Assembly: GCA_004554705.1 (NCBI GenBank) | Contig: SFKS01000009.1 | Coordinates: forward strand, 10,086 to 74,085 | Reading direction: 5' to 3' | From: Clostridiales bacterium | GTDB lineage: Bacteria; Bacillota; Clostridia; TANB77; CAG-508 | Length of the DNA: 64,000 nucleotides | Part shown: positions 55,544 through 64,000 of the stretch, piece after piece | How positions within the stretch are numbered: position 1 is the stretch's first letter | How the letters are laid out: every line of letters begins with the position of its first letter | Made by a program: the position numbers and the translations under genes | Notes under the pieces: generated by a model | The model's database searches: none | Seen by the model: only the letters and a program-made list of their open reading frames with translations | What the model was told of the DNA's origin: nothing

Positions 55544-56077
55544 TTACTTTGTAAGCATTTTAAGCATCTTTGGATATAACTTAACTGCATTTTTCTTCCA
55601 ATTATCAACAACAGATTTAGCTTGTTCACGAGAGCCAGCAAAGGTTTTGACTTCAAAGGTAACTTTACCATTTTCGGTAATTTTGCAAACAACAGTATAA
55701 GAATTTTCACTTTCTGGAATGAAATCTGCTGTAATCGAATATTCATCTTCAATAGAACGTAAATCTTCTTTAAAATTATTATCTATTTGAAATCTAGTAA
55801 AACCAGGAATTAAATCTTGGACTAAAGTAATTGCTTGTCTACCCTCATTAGTCATCTCATATATAGTTTCATTTTTATCAGTTATACCTTTTAAAATATA
55901 CTTATTTTCCATTAAATCCAATAAGAATTGTTGGAAATAAAAGTAATTCATGTCTTCAAAAATTAAAATCAGTTTATACAAAGCAGTATTTTCAATAGGT
56001 TTATTAACCTTATTAAGAATATACAAAATTAAAGCTTTATTTTCTGCTAAAGTTTCATTTTCACTTGCAAGCTTCAT
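55544..56077 (-). CDS. DUF4364 family protein (winged-helix-like)
   Basis: 177 aa. ATG 56077 is chosen: AAAGGA lies 9 bases upstream. ALILYILNKVNKPIENTALYKL and FQQFLLDLMENKYI look like a winged helix, as does YEMTNEGRQAI; the C-terminal half (SYTVVCKITENGKVTFEVKTF) is a beta domain. This matches DUF4364, widespread in Clostridia, with a presumed regulatory role. Confidence 0.8.
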   Translation of the reverse strand: MKLASENETLAENKALILYILNKVNKPIENTALYKLILIFEDMNYFYFQQFLLDLMENKYILKGITDKNETIYEMTNEGRQAITLVQDLIPGFTRFQIDNNFKEDLRSIEDEYSITADFIPESENSYTVVCKITENGKVTFEVKTFAGSREQAKSVVDNWKKNAVKLYPKMLKMLTK

Positions 56078-56180
56078 AAAATCAAATCCTTTCAAAATTA
56101 ATAAATATTATATCATAAATATAGAAAAAAACCAAGATAAATGATATAATATTAACAAAATTGAAAATTAGGAGAAAATT

Positions 56181-59100
56181 ATGAATTTTGTACATTTACA
56201 TACACACACAGAGTATAGCTTACTAGATGGAGCAAATAAAATAAAAGAACTACCAGCTCGTGCTAAAGAGCTTGGAATGAAAGCTATGGCTATTACTGAC
56301 CATGGTGTTATGTTTGGTGTAGTTGATTTTTATAAAGAATGCAAAAAAGTAGGGATTAAACCAATTATAGGATGTGAAGTATATGTTGCACCACGTACGA
56401 GATTCGATAAAGAACCAAATATAGACAATAAGTATTCACATTTAATATTACTTGCAAAAAATGAAATAGGATATAAAAATTTAACAAAGTTAGTCTCAAT
56501 AGGTTTTACAGAGGGATTTTACTACAAACCAAGAATCGATCTTGAAATACTAGAAAAATATCATGAAGGACTAGTTTGCTTAAGTGCTTGCTTAGCAGGA
56601 AGTGTCAATAAAGCAATACTAAAAGAAAATTTGGAGGAGGCAAAGCAAATAGCACTATGGCATAAAAATCTATTTGGAGAAGATTACTATCTTGAAATAC
56701 AACCTAATGGGTTACCAGAACAAGTTCTAGTGAATCAAAAATTAGTCGAATTATCAAAAGAACTAAACATACCACTTGTGGCTACAAATGATTCACATTA
56801 CTTAAAAAAAGAAGATGCATACATTCATGAAGTACTATTATGTATACAAACAGGTAAAAAAATGAATGATTCAGATAGAATGAGAATGGGTGCAGAAGAG
56901 TTCTATGTAAAATCTCCAGAAGAAATGTCAGACTACTTCAAAAACATACCAGAAGCAATAGAAAATACAGTAAAAATTGCAGAAAAATGCAATTTTGATT
57001 TTGAATTTGGAAACACAAAGCTTCCAAATTATGAAGTACCAGAAGGATATGCAACACATGCGGATTTCTTTAAAGAATTATGCAGAAGTGGATTAAAAAA
57101 TAGATATGGAGAAAATCCAACTAAAAAAATTCAAGATAGATTAGAATATGAAATATCAGTAATAGAAAGAATGGGATATGTAGACTATTATCTTATAGTC
57201 TGGGACTTCATAAACTATGCAAAAACACAAGGAATATCAGTAGGACCAGGTCGTGGCTCAGGAGCAGGTTCAATTGCAGCCTATACAATGGGAATAACAG
57301 ATATAGACCCAATAAAATATAACTTACTTTTTGAAAGATTTTTAAATCCGGAAAGAATAAGCATGCCAGATTTTGATATAGATTTTTGCTATGAAAGAAG
57401 ACCAGAGGTTATAGAATATGTTGCAAGAAAATATGGCAGAGACCATGTATCACAAATAATCACTTTTGGAACAATGGCAGCCAAAATGGTTATAAGAGAT
57501 GTGGCAAGGGTATTAGATATTCCATATGCAGAAGCTGATAGGCTTGCAAAAATGATACCAAATGAAGTACATATAACAATTAAAAAGGCTTTAGAACAAA
57601 ATAGAGAACTACAAGAACTATATGAATCAGATGAAGAAACAAAAAAAATATTAGACATAGCAATGAGACTAGAAGGATTGCCACGCCAAGCTTCAACACA
57701 TGCATGTGGAGTTTTAATTACAGACAAGCCAGTATTAGAATATGTTCCACTATATGTAAATGAGGGAACTGTTGAAGCACAATTTATAATGACAACATTA
57801 GAAGAATTGGGACTCTTAAAAATGGACTTCTTAGGCTTACGAACACTAACAGTCATATCAGACACAATAAAATTTGTAAAACAAAACAAAGGAATAGATG
57901 TAGAATTTGACCCAAATATGAATGATCCAAAAGTATTTAAAAAAACCTGGCAATCAGGAAACACTGTTGGAGTGTTCCAGTTTGAAAGTCAAGGAATGAC
58001 AAATTTCATGAAAGAACTAAAACCAGACACATTAGAAGACATAATAGCAGGAGTATCACTATATAGACCAGGACCAATGGATCAGATACCAAGATATATT
58101 AAAAATAAATTAGATCCAACACATAGTGAGTATACACATCCAGCTTTAGAACCAATACTAAATGTAACTTATGGTTGTATGGTTTATCAAGAACAAGTAA
58201 TGCAAATAGTTAGAGATTTAGCTGGATACTCATTAGGCAGGGCAGACCTTGTAAGACGTGCAATGGGAAAGAAAAAACTAGATATAATGGCAAAAGAAAG
58301 AGAAATTTTCATACATGGACAAATAGATGAGAATGGGAAAGTAATCATACCAGGATGTATAAGAAATGGGATAGATGAACAAAGTGCAAACAAAATATTT
58401 GATGAAATGGCAGAATTCGCAAAATATGCTTTTAATAAATCACATGCTGCTGCATACGCAGTTGTAGCATACAGAACAGCATATTTAAAAACATATTATC
58501 CAGTAGAATTTATGGCTGCGACTTTAAATAGTTTTTTAGGCAATTTAGACAAAATTCCAGAGTATATTGCAGAATGTAAGAGATTAAATATTGAAATATT
58601 AAAGCCAAGTATAAACAAAAGCTTTACTAAATTCACAGTAAATGAAAACAAAATTCGCTTTGGACTAGGAAGCGTAAAAAATGTTGGAACAGCTGCAATT
58701 GAAACAATAGTGCAAGAAAGAAAAAACAAAGGAGATTTCAAAAGCTTTACAGATTTCTGCGAAAGAATTCAAGGAGAGGCTGTTAATAAAAAATGCATAG
58801 AAAGTCTAATAAAAGCAGGAGCATTCGATGAACTAGGAGATACAAGACATACTTTATTAAATTCATTTGAAGGAATACTAGATATCATATCAAATCATAA
58901 TAAAAAATCAATAGAAGGACAAATTTCAATATTTGATGTAACTAATGGAGAAGAAAGTTTAGAAAAACACAAATATGTCATAAATCAAGCAGAGGAATAT
59001 GAAGAACGAGAACTATTAGATATGGAAAAAGAAATGCTAGGAATATACATATCAGGTCATCCATTAGAAAAACTAAAAGAAAGAATTAAAGCAAACACCA

Positions 59101-59669
59101 ATATAAATACTCTTGACATGATAAATATTAAAGAAGAGGGAGACTTAGCAAAAGACGGGAAAGTAGTAAAATATGCAGGAATAGTAACCTCTATTAAGAA
59201 AAAATATACTAAAAACAATACAATAATGGCATTTGTAACTGTAGAAGATTTATATGGAAGTACTGAAATAATTGTATTTGATAGTTGCTACAATAGATCT
59301 TCAAATGTATTATTAGTAGACAATATCGTACTTGTAGACGGAAGATTAAGTATAAGAGAAGAGGAAGATATAAAAATAGTAGCAAACACAATAATCGATT
59401 TTGAAAATGCTACTAAAAGTACAGTAGAAAAAGCAATTTCAAAACAAGAACAAAGACCAAAAAAAATGTCACTTAACATACAAAACACAACAGAAGAACA
59501 AAAAGCACGCCTAAGAGGGGCAATAAAATTTTTCACAGGAGAAAAAAACAATGTTGCATTACAGATAATAGATGATGAAGGAATAAAACCATGTGGTGCA
59601 ATATATTTAAATGAAGAAATTCTTGAAGAATTTAAGGAAATACTAGGGAAAGAAAAAGTGAACTTTTAG
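56181..59669 (+). CDS. dnaE: DNA polymerase III alpha subunit DnaE
   Basis: 1162 aa. PHP domain with complete metal set (FVHLHTHTEYSLLDGA, ITDHGVMFGV, GCEVYVAPR, LSACLAGSV, ATNDSHYL), Pol core (GVGPGRGSGAGS-type: SVGPGRGSGAGSI; MPDFDIDFCYERR; HACGVLITDKP; YRPGPMDQIPRYI; FNKSHAAAYAV), HhH and OB domains, and a C-terminal part. Length and order are those of DnaE1/DnaE3-class enzymes. With an exonuclease-less PolC in the same genome, its intact PHP is of interest for proofreading. ATG follows AGGAGA. Confidence 0.95.
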   Translation: MNFVHLHTHTEYSLLDGANKIKELPARAKELGMKAMAITDHGVMFGVVDFYKECKKVGIKPIIGCEVYVAPRTRFDKEPNIDNKYSHLILLAKNEIGYKNLTKLVSIGFTEGFYYKPRIDLEILEKYHEGLVCLSACLAGSVNKAILKENLEEAKQIALWHKNLFGEDYYLEIQPNGLPEQVLVNQKLVELSKELNIPLVATNDSHYLKKEDAYIHEVLLCIQTGKKMNDSDRMRMGAEEFYVKSPEEMSDYFKNIPEAIENTVKIAEKCNFDFEFGNTKLPNYEVPEGYATHADFFKELCRSGLKNRYGENPTKKIQDRLEYEISVIERMGYVDYYLIVWDFINYAKTQGISVGPGRGSGAGSIAAYTMGITDIDPIKYNLLFERFLNPERISMPDFDIDFCYERRPEVIEYVARKYGRDHVSQIITFGTMAAKMVIRDVARVLDIPYAEADRLAKMIPNEVHITIKKALEQNRELQELYESDEETKKILDIAMRLEGLPRQASTHACGVLITDKPVLEYVPLYVNEGTVEAQFIMTTLEELGLLKMDFLGLRTLTVISDTIKFVKQNKGIDVEFDPNMNDPKVFKKTWQSGNTVGVFQFESQGMTNFMKELKPDTLEDIIAGVSLYRPGPMDQIPRYIKNKLDPTHSEYTHPALEPILNVTYGCMVYQEQVMQIVRDLAGYSLGRADLVRRAMGKKKLDIMAKEREIFIHGQIDENGKVIIPGCIRNGIDEQSANKIFDEMAEFAKYAFNKSHAAAYAVVAYRTAYLKTYYPVEFMAATLNSFLGNLDKIPEYIAECKRLNIEILKPSINKSFTKFTVNENKIRFGLGSVKNVGTAAIETIVQERKNKGDFKSFTDFCERIQGEAVNKKCIESLIKAGAFDELGDTRHTLLNSFEGILDIISNHNKKSIEGQISIFDVTNGEESLEKHKYVINQAEEYEERELLDMEKEMLGIYISGHPLEKLKERIKANTNINTLDMINIKEEGDLAKDGKVVKYAGIVTSIKKKYTKNNTIMAFVTVEDLYGSTEIIVFDSCYNRSSNVLLVDNIVLVDGRLSIREEEDIKIVANTIIDFENATKSTVEKAISKQEQRPKKMSLNIQNTTEEQKARLRGAIKFFTGEKNNVALQIIDDEGIKPCGAIYLNEEILEEFKEILGKEKVNF

Positions 59670-59757
59670 TTATCATTCAGATTTGCCAGTAGGGAGAAAG
59701 ATTTTAAAATCTCCGACGAGATTGGGCGAGAATTTAGTAAATTAAGGGAGAATAGGA
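59667..59757. repeat. Dispersed repeat, copy B
   Basis: Directly after the dnaE stop. 59712-59755 is the reverse complement of 25397-25440 at 42 of 44 positions. This copy lacks the long inner stem of copy A and instead has the perfect palindrome AGATTTTAAAATCT (59699-59712). Ends resemble copy A (GTTATC/GATAAC vs GTTAC/GTAAC). Confidence 0.65.
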
Positions 59758-59788
59758 ATAATTTTAAAAAATATATTTTTGAATCATA

Positions 59789-59817
59789 TTGTATATTTTT
59801 TACAGTAATGTTATAAT
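59789..59817 (+). promoter_or_regulatory. Sigma-A promoter of the phosphoesterase gene
   Basis: TTGTAT (59789-59794), 17-base spacer, TATAAT (59812-59817), 39 bases before the ATG. Confidence 0.65.
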
Positions 59818-59855
59818 TTAACTAGAAAATTAAAAAATGAACAAAGGGGACAAAA

Positions 59856-61406
59856 ATGAATAAAAATGAAATGATTGATATAATGAATGATGTAGAAATA
59901 TTATTTTTGAACAATTTAGAGGATACTAATATATTTAAGAACCCAGAAGAACCAGAAATTGTGAACATGAGAAAAAAATTAGATGAAATAAACGAAAAAA
60001 TACAATTAAGTGGAGAAAACGGAATATTAGAAAAAAGATTTAAAAAACAATATGAAGCCTTTAAAGTAGCTACATTAACAAGATCAGAACAACCAGAAAG
60101 CATATTGGAATATTCTGAATATATAACAGATTTAAGAAGGGTAATTTCAAAGGGAATAGATACTCCACAACAAGCAATTGATAGTATAGAATATGCTTTG
60201 AAAACAAACAATATTCCGAATAAAACTGTACTTGACTATGTAAAAAATAATATTGAAAGTTTCCCATTTTATGCAAAAAAAAGATATAATGAATTAACTC
60301 CTCACATAGAAAGAATTTTTAGAGCAGAAGAAGATGCAAAAAGACAAGAAAACAACAAGTTAATAGTGCCAAAAAAACAATCAAGAATTACAGCAATATG
60401 GAACAAAATAAAAGAATTTTTTAGTAGAAAAGGAGAAAAAACAGAACTGGAAGGAAATAATAAAGTAAGTGAACAAAATATAACTAATGCACATGACAAT
60501 ATGAGAAGAAAACTACAAGTAAATCCAAAACAACAGCAACCAAAACAACAACAACCAAAACCAGAACACATTGTTGTAAGTGATCTACATGGAAATATAG
60601 GAAGATGGAATCAATTGCAACTTGCCCTTAAAAAAAATCCAAACTTAAAAGTAACTATCTTAGGAGATGCAATGGATAGAGGAGCTTACGGACCAGAAAT
60701 ATTAATGCAAATAAAAGAGTTAAGTGATAAAGGAAGAGTAGATTATTTACCAGGCAATCACGATTTATTTGCATATAATCTTCTAAAAATGAGACAATAT
60801 CCAGATACTTCTCAATATAAAGGTGCATTAGCAAATTTAAGAGGTAATCATGGAGATATAACATTGAATAAATTTGCAAACTTTGATCGTCTTATAATAC
60901 AAGAAATAAATAATGGCAACATAAAAAAGCCGATTTCTTTAGATGAATTAGTTGACTGGTTGGGAGAACAACCACTACAAAAGGTAGTTAGAGAAAATGG
61001 TCACAACTATGCTCTTGCACATGCTATATTTGATACAAAACTGTATAATTATGATTCTAACTTCAATTTAAGAAAAGGGTTACAATTAGATATAGACGAT
61101 GAAAAGGGCAAAAATGATAGCAATAAGTACGATATGCTTAGAAGATTTAATAATATTTTATGGTACAGAGAAAAAAATCCACGTACACATATGTCTGATT
61201 TATCAGTGCCTGAAGGATATTGTATGGTTGTTGGGCATACACCTCAACAAAATGGAATAAATATTGAAGTTAATTATCAAGGTAATCCTAAAAATGCAAT
61301 GGTGTTTGTAGATAATCCAACTGAATATTTCAGTTTAACAGATATGAGTTCTGAAAAATTAGAAGACTATATAAGAAAAGATATAGGACGTGAAGACGGA
61401 AGATAA
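59856..61406 (+). CDS. PPP-type metallophosphoesterase with a long helical N-terminal region
   Basis: 516 aa. Residues 1-~225 are helical, charged and end in a Gln/Pro-rich linker (NPKQQQPKQQQPKPE). The catalytic domain has VVSDLHGNIGRW (~aa 245), ILGDAMDRGAYGPE and LPGNHDLFAYNLL: the GDxHG/GDxxDRG/GNHD trio of serine/threonine-type phosphatases. VVGHTPQ supplies the last His. Target unknown; similar proteins occur in gut Clostridia and phages. 61407-61585 downstream is gene-free apart from a start-less open frame. Confidence 0.8.
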   Translation: MNKNEMIDIMNDVEILFLNNLEDTNIFKNPEEPEIVNMRKKLDEINEKIQLSGENGILEKRFKKQYEAFKVATLTRSEQPESILEYSEYITDLRRVISKGIDTPQQAIDSIEYALKTNNIPNKTVLDYVKNNIESFPFYAKKRYNELTPHIERIFRAEEDAKRQENNKLIVPKKQSRITAIWNKIKEFFSRKGEKTELEGNNKVSEQNITNAHDNMRRKLQVNPKQQQPKQQQPKPEHIVVSDLHGNIGRWNQLQLALKKNPNLKVTILGDAMDRGAYGPEILMQIKELSDKGRVDYLPGNHDLFAYNLLKMRQYPDTSQYKGALANLRGNHGDITLNKFANFDRLIIQEINNGNIKKPISLDELVDWLGEQPLQKVVRENGHNYALAHAIFDTKLYNYDSNFNLRKGLQLDIDDEKGKNDSNKYDMLRRFNNILWYREKNPRTHMSDLSVPEGYCMVVGHTPQQNGINIEVNYQGNPKNAMVFVDNPTEYFSLTDMSSEKLEDYIRKDIGREDGR

Positions 61407-61585
61407 ATTGAGAACCACTAAAAGAAATCCTAGGCGTATTTATCGCAGGCTCAAGCTATAATAAATACAAGAGTTTCGACAAGAACAAAGCGAAATTCTT
61501 AATAGTAATAATTACTTTGAGAATGTTGTATATTTTAAGATTTAGTGATATAATTTTACCATATTTATATAGAGGAGGTTTTAGT

Positions 61586-62848
61586 ATGAACATACCATTT
61601 AAAAAAGCAAATATATTGTTACCTAAAAAAGCAGATATGACAAAATGGGCAGTTATAGCTTGTGACCAATACACATCTGAACCTAAATATTGGAAAGAAG
61701 TAGAAAATATTGTTGGAGATGCTCCATCAACATTAAAAATAACATTACCAGAAATATATCTTGAACAAGAAAACGTATCAGATAGAATAAAAAAGATAAA
61801 TGAAGAAATGGATAGACTATTAAATAGTAGCTTTTTTGAAACATTAAACAATTCGTTAATTTATTTAGAAAGAACTTGTGCTGATGGTAAAATAAGAAAA
61901 GGCATTGTTGGTATGGTGGACTTAGAAGACTATTCATATGAAAAAGGTTCACAAACACTGATAAGGGCAACAGAGGGAACTGTATTAGAAAGAATTCCAC
62001 CAAGAGTAAAAGTAAGAGAAAATGCAAAATTAGAATTACCACATGTAATGCTTTTAATTGATGATAATAAAAAGAAAATTATAGAAGGTTTGACAGATAA
62101 AATGACCACAAATGATGTAGTATATGATTTTGACTTAATGCAAAATGGTGGACATATAAAAGGATATAAAATATCAGATGATTTAGCAAATGAAGTTTTT
62201 GCAGGACTAGAAGAATTAGCTAATAAAGATAACTTTGAAACAAAATACAATGTTAAAGATAAAGGGGTTCTATTATTTTCAGTTGGTGATGGTAATCATT
62301 CTTTAGCAACAGCAAAAGCATGTTACGAAAATTTAAAAAAGGTATTACCAAAAGAAGAATATGAAAATCATCCCGCAAGATATGCCTTAGTAGAAATTGT
62401 GAATTTACATAGTGAAGCACTAGAGTTTGAACCTATTCATAGAGTTGTATTCCAAGTGGAACCAGAAAAATTGATATCTGAATTTGAAAAATATTATGAA
62501 GTTTCAAGAACTCCAGGAGAAGGTCAAAAAATAGAATATGTATACAAGGATAAAAGAGAAACCATATATATTAAAAATCCAAAATCTAATTTAGCAGTTG
62601 GATCTTTACAAATATTTATTGATGAGTATATCAAAAACAATGGAGGAAAAGTCGATTACATACATGGAGATGATGTGACAATAGAATTAGGAAAACAACC
62701 AGAGAATATTGGATTTTTACTACCTAGAATGGATAAAAATGACTTGTTTAAAACAGTAATTCTTGATGGTGCTTTACCAAGAAAAACATTCTCTATGGGA
62801 CATAGTTATGACAAGAGATATTATCTAGAAGCAAGAAAAATAAAATAA
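61586..62848 (+). CDS. DUF1015 family protein
   Basis: 420 aa. ATG 61586 follows AGAGGAGG; the open frame extends upstream to 61412 without a start. MTKWAVIACDQYTSEPKYW, LERIPPRVKVRENA, LLFSVGDGNHSLATAKACYE and YIHGDD-type ending match DUF1015. Function unknown; the DGNH motif suggests a nucleotide- or metal-dependent enzyme. Confidence 0.85.
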   Translation: MNIPFKKANILLPKKADMTKWAVIACDQYTSEPKYWKEVENIVGDAPSTLKITLPEIYLEQENVSDRIKKINEEMDRLLNSSFFETLNNSLIYLERTCADGKIRKGIVGMVDLEDYSYEKGSQTLIRATEGTVLERIPPRVKVRENAKLELPHVMLLIDDNKKKIIEGLTDKMTTNDVVYDFDLMQNGGHIKGYKISDDLANEVFAGLEELANKDNFETKYNVKDKGVLLFSVGDGNHSLATAKACYENLKKVLPKEEYENHPARYALVEIVNLHSEALEFEPIHRVVFQVEPEKLISEFEKYYEVSRTPGEGQKIEYVYKDKRETIYIKNPKSNLAVGSLQIFIDEYIKNNGGKVDYIHGDDVTIELGKQPENIGFLLPRMDKNDLFKTVILDGALPRKTFSMGHSYDKRYYLEARKIK

Positions 62849-62853
62849 AGCTT

Positions 62854-62882
62854 TACACAGTGTTTTTAGAAAGCACTGTGTA
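62854..62882 (+). terminator. Terminator after the DUF1015 gene
   Basis: TACACAGTG/CACTGTGTA stem with an 11-base loop and T-rich 3' side. Confidence 0.7.
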
Positions 62883-62934
62883 ATTTTAATGTTAAAGTAT
62901 TTGACATTGATTAACACTAGTATTGATATAAAAA

Positions 62935-62956
62935 GGAACAGAGTTTACTCTGTTCC
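62935..62956 (-). terminator. Terminator of the CarD-like gene
   Basis: GGAACAGAGT/ACTCTGTTCC stem followed on the minus strand by TTTTT; it overlaps the last codons of the gene. Confidence 0.75.
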
Positions 62957-63496
62957 AGTATCAAATTTTATTATCTTTTTCATTTCTCCAGACTTTGCAA
63001 TGCAGTTATATTCTTCAAATGATTTATCTATTTTATTATCTACTAATTCTTCTATTTTTTCTTTTTGAGTATTTTCTGCTAAAGTTAATTCGCTAACTAA
63101 TATTTGTCTTGCATTTAGCAACATTTTCTTTTCACCTGTAGACAAGCCTCTTTCCTTTTGCTTAAAACTCAAATTTCTAACAACATCTGCAATTTCGTAG
63201 ATATCTCCACTTTTCATTTTTTCCATATTATCTCTATAACGCTTGTTCCAGTTTAACGCCATTTCTGTAGAATCTGTTTCTAAGACTTTAAAAACTTTAC
63301 TTGCAGTTTCTACATCTATAATATTTCGCATACCAATTTCTTCTGCTTTAGAAGTAGGCACCATAACTTTAACCTCTCCGGGCATTTTTATTATGTAATA
63401 AGAGGTTTTTTCACCTAAAATATTTTTTTCTTCTATGTTCTGTATAACACCTGCACCATGCATTGGGTATACTACTTTATCTCCTATATTAAACAT
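62945..63496 (-). CDS. CarD/CdnL-like RNA polymerase-binding regulator
   Basis: 183 aa. MFNIGDKVVYPMHGAGVIQNIEEK and TSYYIIKMPGEVKVMVPTSKAEEIGMR form the CarD/TRCF Tudor-like RNA polymerase interaction domain; a helical C-terminal domain follows (NWNKRYRDNMEKMKSGDI-type: DIYEIADVVRNLSFKQKERGLS, GEKKMLLNARQIL). CarD proteins stabilise open complexes at promoters. GGAGT lies 8 bases before the ATG. Confidence 0.88.
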   Translation of the reverse strand: MFNIGDKVVYPMHGAGVIQNIEEKNILGEKTSYYIIKMPGEVKVMVPTSKAEEIGMRNIIDVETASKVFKVLETDSTEMALNWNKRYRDNMEKMKSGDIYEIADVVRNLSFKQKERGLSTGEKKMLLNARQILVSELTLAENTQKEKIEELVDNKIDKSFEEYNCIAKSGEMKKIIKFDTGTE

Positions 63497-63599
63497 TTCA
63501 CAGCCACTCCTTTACAGTCTATTTCTTTATCAACATAAGTATTATACCATAATTTTTGGTAAAAGTAAATGATTTTTCCAGAAGAAAATTTTAAAAAAG

Positions 63600-63900
63600 T
63601 TACTTCCAAATACAAGTATTGACAAGTAAGAAATTTTAAGGTATCATTATTTCTTTCTAATTTGTCATTTCTTTCTTCTTCCAATAATTCTTTTTTATCC
63701 AATTTATTAGTATCTAAATATTTATAACTTAGTGCATTTGTTTTACTGATAACTGACTTTCCTAAATTCTTTTCTATATCATTTCTTGCAACTTTAGCAG
63801 CATATCCACCCATTTTTGCAATTTTTCTATTTTCTTTTAATCCATAAGGTTTATGTTCTTTTGCAAGTTCTCTTGTAGTCAAAAATATATTTGAAAAGCA
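63600..63900 (-). pseudogene. Possible remnant of a DinD/BRO-type protein
   Basis: An open minus-strand frame reads LTTRELAKEHKPYGLKENRK, IAKMGGYAAKVARNDIEKN, LGKSVISKTNALSYKYLD. The GGxxAxxARxxIE..GKxVxSxxNA pattern resembles the C-terminal part of DNA-damage-inducible protein D and BRO-type phage proteins. The surrounding residues (up to 63987 and past 63600 towards carD) are low-complexity and no N-terminal domain is visible, so it is probably a decayed fragment, partly overlapping nothing else. Confidence 0.4.
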
Positions 63901-64000
63901 ATCGCCTAAATTTAATAAATACATATGAGAAAATATAGAATTAAATATAATTGAAAATAAAGAGTAAAGATAAAAACTATTTTGCAATTGTGCATTCAGA

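Noticed and set aside
61407..61585. N-terminal extension of the DUF1015 protein
   Set aside because: The frame is open from 61412 but has no start before 61517 and the strong AGAGGAGG site belongs to ATG 61586. It may be a trace of decayed coding sequence, but I recognise no family.

Overview
The window is A+T-rich chromosomal DNA from an endospore-forming, low-GC Clostridia-type Firmicute. The evidence is spoIIE, a spoIVFA/spoIVFB pair, the spore protease gene gpr, ytxC, a PolC replicase beside DnaE, the rpsF-ssb-rpsR operon, AGGAGG-type ribosome binding sites and strong sigma-A promoters. Apart from traces of phage-type domain proteins and one REP-associated transposase, it is ordinary core chromosome. 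No tRNA, rRNA or CRISPR array was found.

The outstanding feature is a recoding pattern. Nine genes are broken by a +1 frameshift at 12 sites. At every site an extra C stands directly before a glycine codon, so that the in-frame triplet is CGG and the sequence reads CGG-N. Skipping the C and reading GGN as Gly restores a full-length, family-typical protein every time. I checked CGG/CCG on both strands against the frames of all genes: these 12 are the only in-frame CGG codons in the window. None is a plain Arg codon, although CGT, CGC and CGA are used as Arg. Several dozen out-of-frame CGG trinucleotides disturb nothing. The sites lie in sua5, gpr, feoB, comM (2), tgt, cdsA, an ABC permease (2), polC and a small anchored protein (2). 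I infer that CGG is an unassigned or +1-shifting codon in this lineage, decoded as the quadruplet CGGN = Gly.

Layout. 1-6.9 kb: Elp3-like radical SAM end, sua5, recD2, recG, gpr. 6.9-11.1 kb (minus strand): TraX-like, ytxC, GH57 glucan branching enzyme, DUF4912. 11.1-19.5 kb: solo REP palindrome, gdpP, spoIIE, small genes, spoIVFA/B, pilin-like gene, purine nucleoside phosphorylase. 19.5-25.3 kb: feoB, anchored protein, tatD, FemAB-like, lemA. 25.3-31.5 kb: foldback repeat, 3D/G5 wall protein, KilA-N remnant, anchored protein, comM-dprA-yraN, SDR. 31.5-37.9 kb: CBM protein, two HTH regulators, VanW protein, tgt, WG-repeat protein, holin-like protein. 38-45.5 kb: DUF421/DUF4363, uppS-cdsA-rseP, rpsF-ssb-rpsR, ABC importer. 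45.6-59.7 kb: exonuclease-less polC, REP transposase, ychF, murT/gatD-like, two ATP-grasp genes, DUF4364, dnaE. 59.8-64 kb: phosphoesterase, DUF1015, CarD-like regulator, DinD-like remnant.

Other points of note: PolC has no proofreading exonuclease domain, the GatD-like protein lacks both glutaminase catalytic residues, RseP lacks its PDZ domain, and spoIIE has a 21-bp-spaced promoter with a Spo0A-box-like sequence over its -35. Function calls rest on recognised motifs; no database search was run.
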